Origin: Ewingella americana ATCC 33852
GTDB taxonomy: Bacteria > Pseudomonadota > Gammaproteobacteria > Enterobacterales > Enterobacteriaceae
Assembly: GCF_000735345.1 (NCBI RefSeq)
Contig: NZ_JMPJ01000075.1
Location: forward strand, 29,601-93,600
Direction of reading: 5' to 3'
DNA length: 64,000 bases
Made by a program: the position numbers and the translations under genes. A model generated the notes under the pieces. That model was not told where the DNA came from and made no database searches. It saw only the letters and a list, made by a program, of their open reading frames with translations. Shown here one piece after another: positions 24,936 through 32,302 of this stretch (position 1 is the first letter of the stretch; each line of letters begins with the position of its first letter).

Positions 24936-25166
24936 TCAAGCGGCCGATGCGCTAGGATTTGATGGCTCTGAACGTTCCAAAGAACTCAGAATTTCAGCCA
25001 CTGTGACCTGTCCATTCGATGCACTTATGATTGCGGGGATATACTGAGAACGAATACCTCCGCCATTCAGCCACTTACTCACAGCTGACTGGTCAACACC
25101 TACCTTGCGGGCTAACTCCTTTTGAGACCCAGCGGCAGTGATGGCCTTTTGGATAATGCTGTTCAT
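24936..25166 (-). CDS. cro: Cro-type repressor (YdaS-like HTH)
   Basis: A 76-residue HTH protein: SQKELARKVGVDQSAVSKWL is the recognition helix region. It is divergent from the CI gene across the operator region and is the first gene of the early right operon, so it acts as Cro, repressing pRM and later pR. TAGGAG lies 7 nt before the ATG. Fold resembles the YdaS/Cro family. Confidence 0.85.
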   Translation of the reverse strand: MNSIIQKAITAAGSQKELARKVGVDQSAVSKWLNGGGIRSQYIPAIISASNGQVTVAEILSSLERSEPSNPSASAA

Positions 25167-25177
25167 CTCAAACTCCT

Positions 25178-25261
25178 ATTACCTAAAGAGACTTGATTAT
25201 GACCCAAGTAATAGACTTAATCAATTACACCGGTAATTTGACTGCCAATTACTTAGGTAAT
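25178..25261. promoter_or_regulatory. Right operator cluster (OR-like)
   Basis: Three good 14-bp sites of form ATTAC-N4-GTAAT occur at 25,199-25,212 (ATGACCCAAGTAAT), 25,224-25,237 (ATTACACCGGTAAT) and 25,248-25,261 (ATTACTTAGGTAAT). A weak fourth is at 25,178-25,191. Centres are 24-25 bp apart, like lambda OR1-3. They cover pR and pRM between cro and cI. Confidence 0.8.
25196..25224 (-). promoter_or_regulatory. Early right promoter pR (drives cro)
   Basis: On the minus strand -35 TTGATT (25,224-25,219), 17-bp spacer and -10 CATAAT (25,201-25,196). The -10 and spacer are overlapped by the 25,199-25,212 operator. cro starts 30 nt downstream. Confidence 0.78.
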
Positions 25262-25266
25262 ATTTT
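25238..25266 (+). promoter_or_regulatory. Repressor maintenance promoter pRM (drives cI)
   Basis: -35 TTGACT (25,238-25,243), 17-bp spacer and -10 TATTTT (25,261-25,266), overlapped by the 25,248-25,261 operator. Expected transcription start falls at about 25,273, the A of the cI ATG, so the cI message would be leaderless as in lambda. Confidence 0.7.
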
Positions 25267-25272
25267 CATCGC

Positions 25273-25863
25273 ATGAAAACACTATGTGAAAGACTGCATA
25301 TCGCGATGCAGAGGAACGGGGTTACTTCTCAAAGTGAGCTGGCAAGATTGTCAGGGGTAAACCAATCCATCATTTCCAAAATCCTGACGGGTAAAAACGA
25401 AACCTCGAAGTTCTCGGGGAAGATTGCCGCTGCGCTGGGGATTAGTGCTGACTGGTTGATTAATGGATCAGGCAGTATGGAAGGTAATGACACAAATCTT
25501 GAAAAAGTGGATGTTTCACGTTTGATTTCAGTGTGGAACGAGTCCGGCATTACGGATGACGTTATCTCATGGCCTGACGCTATGCCGGATAATTTCAGAG
25601 CATACGTAATACGTAAAAACACTGGTATAGATAAGGTTCCAGCGGGAGCAATTGCTCTTGTTGACCCCTCTCTAAGGCCGGGAAATGAAGACTTGGTTAT
25701 AGCCAATATTCGTGGGGAAATTTCAGCCTATCGTTTTCTTGATGGGGGAACGGAACATGGCTTCCTTGGTGTGGACAATGACCGGGTTCCTCTTTTCGAG
25801 GTTAAAGATCCCTCCTCAATTATTGGCGTTATTGAGCAAATCCTCATTCGAAAATTACGGTAA
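25273..25863 (+). CDS. cI: CI-like repressor with degenerate S24 domain
   Basis: A 196-residue lysogeny repressor. The HTH lies at about 17-40 (SQSELARLSGVNQSIISKIL) and the S24 LexA-like fold at about 107-196 (VPAGAIALVDPSLRPG, GEISAYRFLD). The serine of the usual DSM motif is Thr117 here and the lysine position is Tyr153, so self-cleavage looks impossible. No ribosome site precedes the ATG, consistent with a leaderless message. Induction probably depends on the antirepressor rather than RecA. Confidence 0.88.
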   Translation: MKTLCERLHIAMQRNGVTSQSELARLSGVNQSIISKILTGKNETSKFSGKIAAALGISADWLINGSGSMEGNDTNLEKVDVSRLISVWNESGITDDVISWPDAMPDNFRAYVIRKNTGIDKVPAGAIALVDPSLRPGNEDLVIANIRGEISAYRFLDGGTEHGFLGVDNDRVPLFEVKDPSSIIGVIEQILIRKLR

Positions 25864-26071
25864 TAGGTGACCTTTTCAATATCAACCACGCTTTTGCCGT
25901 AATCCCCATTCCCCTCTCGTTTTAGCAACACGCCCATACTCATAAAGCCATTCCTTATCTCGGATGAGCGGTAACGCTATTTACCGCCCAACAAAATACT
26001 GTATATCCATATAGTATTTTATTGACCTTTTCAAAGATAACAAAAAAAATTGTGCCATCCCTCAACCAATT

Positions 26072-26130
26072 ATTACCAATGTAATAACTTTTTGAGGTTT
26101 CGTGTTGACTTGAGTTATTACCCAAGTCAT
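26072..26130. promoter_or_regulatory. Left operator sites (OL-like)
   Basis: Two sites match the right-operator consensus: 26,072-26,085 (ATTACCAATGTAAT) and 26,117-26,130 (ATTACCCAAGTCAT). The second lies within pL. The 25,864-26,071 stretch between cI and these sites holds no convincing gene. Confidence 0.72.
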
Positions 26131-26133
26131 AGT
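26105..26133 (+). promoter_or_regulatory. Early left promoter pL
   Basis: -35 TTGACT (26,105-26,110), 17-bp spacer, -10 CATAGT (26,128-26,133), overlapped by an operator. It would start at about 26,140, right before the first large leader hairpin. Confidence 0.7.
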
Positions 26134-26142
26134 TAGTCATAA

Positions 26143-26226
26143 CACAACGGCAAGGGCACTGGGGGTTGAGGAACTCACCAACAGGCGGGCAACTACCACA
26201 GTTGATCCAGTGCTCTTCCCGTTGTG
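26143..26226 (+). ncRNA. Large hairpin at the 5' end of the pL leader
   Basis: A 20-bp stem (arms 26,143-26,162 and 26,207-26,226, 18 of 20 matching) encloses two smaller hairpins: GGTTGAG-GAA-CTCACC and AACT-ACCAC-AGTT. It starts a few nt after the expected pL start. The following 26,227-26,333 contains further small stems (GCGGT/ACCGC) and no good ORF. RNA-based antitermination, as in HK022 put sites, is one possible role; the sequence itself only shows the folding. Confidence 0.55.
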
Positions 26227-26333
26227 GCAGGCATCAGGGGATGGTCGGGTTACCCTGCCCGGTTGCGGTTTCGACTACCGCCGCCACACGCCTAATCGAC
26301 GTGGAAAACCGATATTTGCTGTGTGTAGTTCTT

Positions 26334-26413
26334 GGCGACTGGCCTGATCCTTCAATCAACCAACATCAGGGGGAGTGAGGATAATGTTCTATCAGGTCAG
26401 TCGCCCCTTTTTT
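26334..26413 (+). terminator. Attenuator-like terminator in the pL leader
   Basis: Arms GGCGACTGGCCTGAT (26,334-26,348) and ATCAGGTCAGTCGCC (26,391-26,405) pair at 14 of 15 positions and are followed by six T's. The 47-codon ORF starts inside the right part of this structure, so its translation and termination would exclude each other. Confidence 0.65.
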
Positions 26414-26527
26414 ACAGACATAGATAAGGGTTCGTTGGCCCCGTCCAGCACGCCCTGTGCATTATCCGGCGGCCCTTATCTATGTGTGTTAACTGGGTAT
26501 CGATGTGCAGAGAAATGCCCTTTTTAA
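26384..26527 (+). CDS. Small hypothetical ORF in the pL leader, 47 aa
   Basis: Starts MFYQVSRPFFTDIDKGSLAP after GTGAGGATA and ends CAEKCPF. I do not recognise it. It overlaps the attenuator hairpin at its start and contains a second perfect 13-bp inverted repeat (ACATAGATAAGGG at 26,418-26,430 with its complement at 26,473-26,485). It could be a kil-type small protein or a leader peptide. Coding status is uncertain. Confidence 0.45.
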   Translation: MFYQVSRPFFTDIDKGSLAPSSTPCALSGGPYLCVLTGYRCAEKCPF

Positions 26528-26545
26528 AACAGTGTGGAGAGCAAG

Positions 26546-27463
26546 ATGAAATTAGCAACAATCAAAAATGCCATCGTCTATAAGGCTGAGCTGCCAGCGG
26601 CAGACCTGCTGGAAGGTCACTTGAACGAATTCCCATTCTCGGAAATTAGCGAGCTGGAAATGGCGCGCGTGGGCTTTATCCCGAACCTGATCACCGCGGA
26701 AGTGGTTACGCCATTCAAAGGCGGCCTGTCTGTATCGCTGCGCATCGATGAGAAAATCATTCCCGGCGCCGCGGTGAGAAAAGAAGTGCTCGAGCGCGTG
26801 GCAACCATCGAAGAGAAAGTGGGCAAAAAACTCAAGCGCGCTGAGAAATCCAACATTAAAGATTTGGTGATTCAGGACTTCTGCAAAAAGGCTTTTGTGA
26901 AAACTACCGTTCTGAATGCGTTCTACAACACAGAACATCGCCTGCTCATTGTCGCCACTGGCAGCAAGCATTACGCAGGGGTTCTGGTCAGTTACTTGGT
27001 CAAGGCCGTTGGCTCGGTTAAAACGGAAACCATCCATATCAGCGATATCAAGCACGGCCTGACAACCAAGCTGAAAGCCTATCTGAATGATGATCAGCAG
27101 GCCTTTGAAGGGTTTCACGTAGGCGACTTCACCCAGCTTTCACGAAAAGTGGACCAGAAAGAAGTTATCAAATACGCAGCTGATATCGACAGCATCAGCG
27201 AAGAGCTGCGCGAGAACTTGGATAATGGCTACATCGTTGACTGCATCAACCTGCGCTTCGGTGATGTGACGTTCCTGCTGACTGAAAACTTCCACTTCAA
27301 GCGTGTTGATCTGCGCGAGCTGGCTGACAACGATGAAGATGACTTGCCGTTCCGCTGGCGCCATGAAGCCGCTGTCGCCACGCTGCTGCTTAGCAGTGTC
27401 ATCAATACTCTGTGCACCCTGCTGAGCTACAAACCTCAGGAAAAAGAGATCAACCCTCAGTAA
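26546..27463 (+). CDS. rdgC: RdgC-like recombination-associated protein
   Basis: A 305-residue homologue of RdgC, a ring-shaped DNA-binding protein that limits RecA filament formation. Typical parts are MKLATIKNAIVYKAELPAAD, ELEMARVGFIPN near the start, and KKLKRAEKSNIKDLVI. ATG 26,546 follows GTGTGGAGAGCAAG. As the first full-length gene of the left operon it takes the place of recombination genes and may restrain host RecA during phage growth. Confidence 0.85.
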   Translation: MKLATIKNAIVYKAELPAADLLEGHLNEFPFSEISELEMARVGFIPNLITAEVVTPFKGGLSVSLRIDEKIIPGAAVRKEVLERVATIEEKVGKKLKRAEKSNIKDLVIQDFCKKAFVKTTVLNAFYNTEHRLLIVATGSKHYAGVLVSYLVKAVGSVKTETIHISDIKHGLTTKLKAYLNDDQQAFEGFHVGDFTQLSRKVDQKEVIKYAADIDSISEELRENLDNGYIVDCINLRFGDVTFLLTENFHFKRVDLRELADNDEDDLPFRWRHEAAVATLLLSSVINTLCTLLSYKPQEKEINPQ

Positions 27464-27569
27464 GAATGACGCCCTGCTCGCCGGGGCGAAAAAAACTGAT
27501 AAACGAAATTTTATTGCCATAACTGGCAAGGGATTCGCTCAACCTAAAAATGACGTGTGGAGTAATTTC

Positions 27570-28088
27570 ATGACTTGGTTAACCACTTTCTCCGGCCAGC
27601 ACTTGGACTTCTCAAACCCCAATGTGCTCGCCTTCAACATTACCGATATCGCACAGGGGCTGTCACACGAATGCCGATTTGCCGGGCAGATCTCCGACTT
27701 CTACAGCGTGGCCCAGCACTCCGTGCTGTGCAGCCTGATTGTGCCACCAGCGTTTGCCCTTGAAGCGCTGCTGCATGATGCGGTCGAAGCCTACTGCAAG
27801 GATATCCCAGCGCCGCTGAAACGCCTGCTGCCCGACTACCAGCGCATTGAAGACAGCATGGACCGCCTAATCCGCGAGAAGTATGACCTGCCGCTTCAGA
27901 TGAGCTCAGTCGTTAAAGAGGCGGACCTAATCATGCTGGCCACCGAACGGCGCGATCTGGAAGTCGATGTTGATAACCATTGGCCGATGCTTGACGGCGT
28001 AGCACCGGCGGACGTTCGCATTTTCCCACTGAACCCATCACAGGCCCGCGCCGAGTTTCTTCGCCGCTGGGAATACCTGACTAACTGA
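27570..28088 (+). CDS. HD-family phosphohydrolase (YfbR-like)
   Basis: A 172-residue HD-domain protein. Metal ligands appear as SHECRF (H33), VAQHSVL (H50) and LLHDAVEAY (H69-D70). Relatives such as YfbR are 5'-deoxynucleotidases; in phages they may adjust nucleotide pools. ATG 27,570 is chosen because GTGTGGAGTAATTTC precedes it. It follows rdgC by about 100 nt. Confidence 0.8.
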   Translation: MTWLTTFSGQHLDFSNPNVLAFNITDIAQGLSHECRFAGQISDFYSVAQHSVLCSLIVPPAFALEALLHDAVEAYCKDIPAPLKRLLPDYQRIEDSMDRLIREKYDLPLQMSSVVKEADLIMLATERRDLEVDVDNHWPMLDGVAPADVRIFPLNPSQARAEFLRRWEYLTN

Positions 28089-28102
28089 TAAGGCATCCCA
28101 TC

Positions 28103-28684
28103 ATGACCATTTCAAAACAGCTATCTCCAGTTGGCTACCTGAATAAAATGACCGGCCATATCTGGACACCTACCGAGCAGCCTAATGCCGCCGCCGAACC
28201 GGGACTCTACGAACCACTGGTGCTGAGTCGCGAGGCGCTGGCCGTAGTTCAACAGAAGGACGCCCTGCAGCTGCAAGTCGATAACATCCTGCGCGGGCTA
28301 GGCATCACCGGCGACGGCCCGTTCTCACAGTTAGTGCTGGAGAAGTTCATTGCCATTCAGGCAGAGCGGGATGCTCTGGCGGCGGAGAACGCGGCGCTGA
28401 ATGATTGGTTTTCAAACAATGCTAAAGCAGTTGGTCACTGGAATTCGTGGGCAGATGAAGAGGATAAAATACCGCACTCACCAGCAACACCAGCCACTGA
28501 CGCAGTTATCGCTAACACGCAAGCTGGCGCTCTCGATGTGTTTGCTAACGCCGCTGAAGAACAGTTAGCCATTGGCAAAGAGAAAGCTGACGTGGTCGAT
28601 ACCGGGTTTAATCTCGGCGTGGAAGCGATGATTTCTATGTTGCGTATGTCGGCCAATGCTCTGCGCGCTGGGAGGAAGGGATGA
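28103..28684 (+). CDS. Hypothetical phage early protein, 193 aa
   Basis: Begins MTISKQLSPVGYLNKMTGHI. The middle is a Glu/Ala/Leu-rich helical stretch (FIAIQAERDALAAENAALND), like the Ea22/ead-type accessory proteins of lambdoid left operons, but no family is certain. AAGG precedes the ATG. It overlaps the next gene by an ATGA. Confidence 0.6.
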   Translation: MTISKQLSPVGYLNKMTGHIWTPTEQPNAAAEPGLYEPLVLSREALAVVQQKDALQLQVDNILRGLGITGDGPFSQLVLEKFIAIQAERDALAAENAALNDWFSNNAKAVGHWNSWADEEDKIPHSPATPATDAVIANTQAGALDVFANAAEEQLAIGKEKADVVDTGFNLGVEAMISMLRMSANALRAGRKG

Positions 28685-29364
28685 AGATTGAAAAAACAAA
28701 AGACGGCGAAATCATCATTGGGCCAATTGATGATCTGCGGCTCACGCCCGGCCTATACCGTTCCAGAAGCGGTAGTACGCAGCAATTTGGCGATCGCATT
28801 GTTCGAGGCGGAAAGGTTATTCAGGAGTGCGATTTCTCACTGACTCCGCCCGAGAAGCACCTTTATGCGTTGGAAATTTCTGGTGTTTGGTTGTGGGTTA
28901 ATGGCTGCGTTCACTGCAATGACAATGGCGATAAAATGTCTTATCAGTTTTGTGAAGAACATGACCGCTGCCAAGGCTGCAACAAAAAAAGAGCAGATTG
29001 CACCGGCATTCCGCCGCGAAACGAGCATGACCATGGCGGCGGGATGTGGGGATCCCATGACGATTGTGGTGTCTGGGGTTGGACTTGTCATCCATGTCAT
29101 GAGCGACAAGAGGCGATAACTCGCGAAGCCGCATTGTCCCGCATCCTTCCGGATGATGAATTCGATGAAAATGACTACGAATACGAAGATGAGGCCAAGT
29201 GCCCTTACTGCAACGCAGAGGTATGCACTGACGAATCTTATGATGCAGACGGCGAAGAGTTGGAATGTGGTGAGTGCGGCCACGCGTTTACCCTTACCGC
29301 AAATCACAGCGTTACTTGGTCAACATCGCGTATCGCGCCTGTGAAGGAACAACCTCATGACTGA
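28681..29364 (+). CDS. Hypothetical zinc-ribbon protein, 227 aa
   Basis: Cys-rich protein with CVHCNDNG (about 76), CQGCNKKRADC (about 97), HDDCGVWGWTCHPCHE and a C-terminal ribbon CPYC ... CGECGHAF. These pairs suggest two or three zinc sites. The N-terminal half (LRLTPGLYRSRSGSTQQFGD) is beta-rich. Function unknown. Coupled to the preceding gene through ATGA. Confidence 0.62.
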   Translation: MKIEKTKDGEIIIGPIDDLRLTPGLYRSRSGSTQQFGDRIVRGGKVIQECDFSLTPPEKHLYALEISGVWLWVNGCVHCNDNGDKMSYQFCEEHDRCQGCNKKRADCTGIPPRNEHDHGGGMWGSHDDCGVWGWTCHPCHERQEAITREAALSRILPDDEFDENDYEYEDEAKCPYCNAEVCTDESYDADGEELECGECGHAFTLTANHSVTWSTSRIAPVKEQPHD

Positions 29365-29385
29365 GACAACCAAAAGGAGTGGCTG

Positions 29386-30144
29386 ATGATTCACTACCAC
29401 GGCGGACCGATTACCCCGGCCACGGCTGCTCTCAAGGCATGGAAAGGGAGGCATGCATTTATTTCTTATGAGAACCCAGAGCAACTACCTCTTGCTAGTG
29501 AAGTGACTCAAAGTTTCGCTCTGGACAACGGTGCTTTCTCTGTGTGGAGTAAATCTAAAAAGAATCGGGATGATTGGTCTGGATATTACGAATTTGTCCT
29601 GAGATGGAAAAATCACCCCCGCTTTTCCTTTGCAGTTATCCCGGATGTGATTGGAGGTACGTCAATCGAAAACGACGCCCTGCTCAAGGAGTGGCCTCAT
29701 GGAAATTTCGTCGGCGCGCCTGTCTGGCATATGAATGAGCCTGATGAGAGGTTTGTTCGACTATGCCATGAGTATCCGCGCGTTTGCATAGGTTCAATGG
29801 GTGAATACGACGCCAAAAGGCCGCGAGCATGTCGGGCAAAATTGCGCGACCTGATAAAACATGTTGTTGATGAAAATGGATACCCAATATCTCACTTGCA
29901 CGGCTTGAGAATGCTTGACAAGAACATCTTCATGCACATACCACTTTCATCAGCTGACAGCACTAACGTCGCAAGGAATATTGGTATAGATAAGTCGTGG
30001 AATAAATCTGCATATGCTCCAGCATCGAAGGAGACTAGAGCTGCCGTATTGGTTGAGAGAATTGAGTCCAACAATAGTGCTAGCTCTCTAAATTATGACG
30101 AGGAGAGGGATCGGTTCACTCCACAGTTAGCTTTCGAAATATAA
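29386..30144 (+). CDS. DpdA-like TGT-family protein (possible 7-deazaguanine DNA modification)
   Basis: A 252-residue protein with a TGT-like set of motifs: ALDNGAF (46-51), IPDV (85-88), GSMGEY (136-141), LHGLRML (171-177) and SADSTNVARN (189-198) with Asp191 in the place of the TGT nucleophile. Phage members of this group (DpdA) swap guanine for a deazaguanine in DNA. No preQ0 synthesis genes are visible here, so the base would have to come from the host queuosine route. Ribosome site AAAAGGAG. The assignment rests on remembered family motifs and needs a profile search. Confidence 0.6.
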   Translation: MIHYHGGPITPATAALKAWKGRHAFISYENPEQLPLASEVTQSFALDNGAFSVWSKSKKNRDDWSGYYEFVLRWKNHPRFSFAVIPDVIGGTSIENDALLKEWPHGNFVGAPVWHMNEPDERFVRLCHEYPRVCIGSMGEYDAKRPRACRAKLRDLIKHVVDENGYPISHLHGLRMLDKNIFMHIPLSSADSTNVARNIGIDKSWNKSAYAPASKETRAAVLVERIESNNSASSLNYDEERDRFTPQLAFEI

Positions 30145-30152
30145 GGAAACCT

Positions 30153-30629
30153 ATGAGCGCAATTGAAGTCCTGAAACAGAAAGTTTTAGGAATGTCAGAT
30201 GAGGTGGTCATAACTCTAACTACCCAGCAAGCCAAGGTCATTCTCGACCAACTCGAAGCAGAACGTCAGCAGCGAGAGGAGGCAGAGGCAGAACTCGCCG
30301 CGCTTCGGGGTGAGCAAGGCCATGGCGACACAATGGTGTACATGATGCCAAACGTATTCGCCTCATTGGTGAATACCGCGCGAGACGTAGCTCTCGAATA
30401 CAAAAATGCTCAATGCTTGCGTGATGCTTTGTCGCGGGAATTGAAAGGCTACTTCACTCTCTCCCGCCAGCCTAAGCCCGTGGTGGTGCTGAGTGATTGC
30501 GACATTGGAGCCGTATCTCATATGGCCCACTGGTACTCGGAAGAGCAATGCGAGGCATGGGTGGCAGGTGTTGATCACGCCAAGAGGCAGATGCAAGCCG
30601 CTGGCATCGTCGTTAAGGATGGTGAGTGA
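30153..30629 (+). CDS. Hypothetical phage protein, 158 aa
   Basis: Begins MSAIEVLKQKVLGMSDEVVI, followed by a Gln/Glu-rich helix (LDQLEAERQQREEAEAELAA) and a C-terminal part with EQCEAWVAGVDHAKRQM. It is of the type found in the variable left arm of lambdoid phages. Its function is unknown. ATAAGGAAACCT precedes the ATG. Confidence 0.6.
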   Translation: MSAIEVLKQKVLGMSDEVVITLTTQQAKVILDQLEAERQQREEAEAELAALRGEQGHGDTMVYMMPNVFASLVNTARDVALEYKNAQCLRDALSRELKGYFTLSRQPKPVVVLSDCDIGAVSHMAHWYSEEQCEAWVAGVDHAKRQMQAAGIVVKDGE

Positions 30630-30630
30630 C

Positions 30631-30795
30631 ATGGCCGAGCGCCTCCCCCGCGTGCGTGGGGAATTCGTATCATATCCGGGGTTTTGGTGGTTCTCTCCAC
30701 CAGATCCTTCGGCACGACTGCCGGCGGGCGTCAAGATGATTAACCTCTTCGAGGGCCGCTATTACGGTCGGGCAAGAGGCCGGAATAACCTATAG
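30631..30795 (+). CDS. Small hypothetical phage protein, 54 aa
   Basis: Starts 2 nt after the previous stop codon with GGTGAG upstream. The sequence MAERLPRVRGEFVSYPGFWW, then LPAGVKMINLFEGRYYGRAR, is rich in aromatic and basic residues. I do not recognise it; coupling and position support a real gene. Confidence 0.5.
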   Translation: MAERLPRVRGEFVSYPGFWWFSPPDPSARLPAGVKMINLFEGRYYGRARGRNNL

Positions 30796-30837
30796 AAACT
30801 CTGTGTGCAGCAGAAATTAACCAGTGTGGAGTGAATT

Positions 30838-31080
30838 ATGACGAGAACATTAACGTTAGATGCATGGGCTCAGGATGAGTTTTCCGCGCCGATACCAAGC
30901 AAACCGACTCTGCTGAAGTATGCGAAAAGCGGCATGATCTTTCCCCCACCTTTCAAGGCCGGGCGCTGCTGGCGTGTCGAAGCTACAGCGCGCTTTATCG
31001 GGATGTCAGATAAGCCGGTGATAAAGAAAGGTGATAATCCACGTTTAATGAGGATTCTCAAAGATGGCCCGTCCACGTAA
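30838..31080 (+). CDS. xis: Excisionase (Xis)
   Basis: An 80-residue winged-helix protein of the lambda/P21 Xis type: TLDAWAQDEFSAPIPSKPTL and YAKSGMIFPPPFKAGRCWRV are the DNA-binding core. It directs integrase toward excision. It follows GTGTGGAGTGAATT and overlaps int by 17 nt, so the two are co-expressed. Confidence 0.88.
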   Translation: MTRTLTLDAWAQDEFSAPIPSKPTLLKYAKSGMIFPPPFKAGRCWRVEATARFIGMSDKPVIKKGDNPRLMRILKDGPST

Positions 31081-32188
31081 ATACAACGTGAATATTCCCG
31101 GTCTCTCCTGCTACACCGACGCCAGAACCAAAAAGGTCTACTGGCGCTATAAGCACCCGGTTACCGGTAAATTTCATGGATTAGGTGATAACGAAGAAGA
31201 AGCAAAGGCGGTGGCCATGGAGGCAAATGTCCGGCTCGCCGAGCAAAAGATGGGCCAATTGATGACCATTCGCGACAAGTTGAGCCGTGAGACGGGGGGC
31301 GGAATTTCAGTTGATGGGTGGCTTAAAAAATATTGGAAAATTCAGGAGGAGCGCTGCCAAATTGGCGAGCTAAAGCCCAAAACTTTAAATAGCAAAAAAT
31401 ATCCGTTATCGGTTATGCAACAGGCTCTAGGCAATAAGGACATTACAACGATCCAAGTCAGAGACATTATCGACATCCTCAATGAATTTAAGGAACGCGG
31501 TAAAAATGGAATGGCAAGAGTAGTTCGTGGATTCATGAGCGACGTTTTTTTAGAAGCCCAACAAGCTGGGGAAGTTCCATCTGGGTTTAACCCGGCTAAA
31601 TCCGCTAAGAGCCCGAAGGTAAGGGTACAACGTCAGCGGCTGGTGTTTGATGAGTGGAATGCGATCTACGAACAGGCAGCATCAGGCCCGAGATATTTGC
31701 AAAGAGCCATGCTTTTGGCCCTAGTGACAGGCCAAAGGCTGGGTGACATAGCGAAAATGAAATTCACCGATATCTGGGACGGAAATTTGCATATAACTCA
31801 AGAGAAAACGGGGGCAAGAGTCGCAATTCCGTTGGCTTTGCGGTGCTATGCGATTGATAAGTCACTGGAAGAGATCGTTGCGCTTTGTCGAGATAAAATT
31901 CTGAGCCCTTACCTCTTGCATCACCACCATTCTATGAGGGGGGTAAAACGTGGAACGAGAATACAGGCGCAGTCAATCACTAAGGCGTTTAGCTCTGCGA
32001 GAGATGCAACAAGCCTTAAATGGAGTAAGGGTACACCCCCGACATTCCACGAACAGCGCTCTCTTTCTGAGAGAATTTATCGTGATCAAGGTATAGATAC
32101 CAAACAGCTGCTTGGACATAAAAACCAGCAAATGACTGATGTCTACAATGATGATCGAGGGCGTGATTGGACAGTTGTCGCGATCTGA
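31064..32188 (+). CDS. int: Lambda-type tyrosine integrase
   Basis: A 374-residue site-specific recombinase with an N-terminal arm-binding domain (RPRKYNVNIPGLSCYTDART), a core-binding domain, and a catalytic domain. Catalytic residues are Arg225 (TGQRLGD), Lys248 (EKTG), His329 and Arg332 (TFHEQRSLS), His352 (LLGHKNQQM) and Tyr361 (VYNDDRGR). All are present, so it should be active. It is the last gene of the left operon, 120 nt from the candidate att core. Confidence 0.95.
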   Translation: MARPRKYNVNIPGLSCYTDARTKKVYWRYKHPVTGKFHGLGDNEEEAKAVAMEANVRLAEQKMGQLMTIRDKLSRETGGGISVDGWLKKYWKIQEERCQIGELKPKTLNSKKYPLSVMQQALGNKDITTIQVRDIIDILNEFKERGKNGMARVVRGFMSDVFLEAQQAGEVPSGFNPAKSAKSPKVRVQRQRLVFDEWNAIYEQAASGPRYLQRAMLLALVTGQRLGDIAKMKFTDIWDGNLHITQEKTGARVAIPLALRCYAIDKSLEEIVALCRDKILSPYLLHHHHSMRGVKRGTRIQAQSITKAFSSARDATSLKWSKGTPPTFHEQRSLSERIYRDQGIDTKQLLGHKNQQMTDVYNDDRGRDWTVVAI

Positions 32189-32208
32189 GTGCGGTATGGT
32201 TTTTAGGT

Positions 32209-32249
32209 GGTTTTGCAGAAGAATTTTGCAGGGGTTTTGCAGAAGAATT
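32209..32249. repeat. Direct repeats next to int, probable arm-type Int sites
   Basis: The 17-mer GGTTTTGCAGAAGAATT occurs at 32,209-32,225 and 32,233-32,249; TTTTGCAG occurs a third time at 32,224-32,231. They lie between int and the att core, where arm-type integrase sites are expected. Confidence 0.6.
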
Positions 32250-32302
32250 ATTTTTCCTTATATAATTCTTTGTAATCTTTGGATAAAACCCCAAGTTTTC
32301 AT

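Noticed and set aside
25955-26140. 61-codon minus-strand frame over OL/pL
   Set aside because: It covers the operators and pL and has no ribosome site.
26140-26530. N antiterminator gene expected after pL
   Set aside because: No Arg-rich small ORF or boxA/boxB pair was found; the leader instead holds large hairpins, which is reported as a finding.
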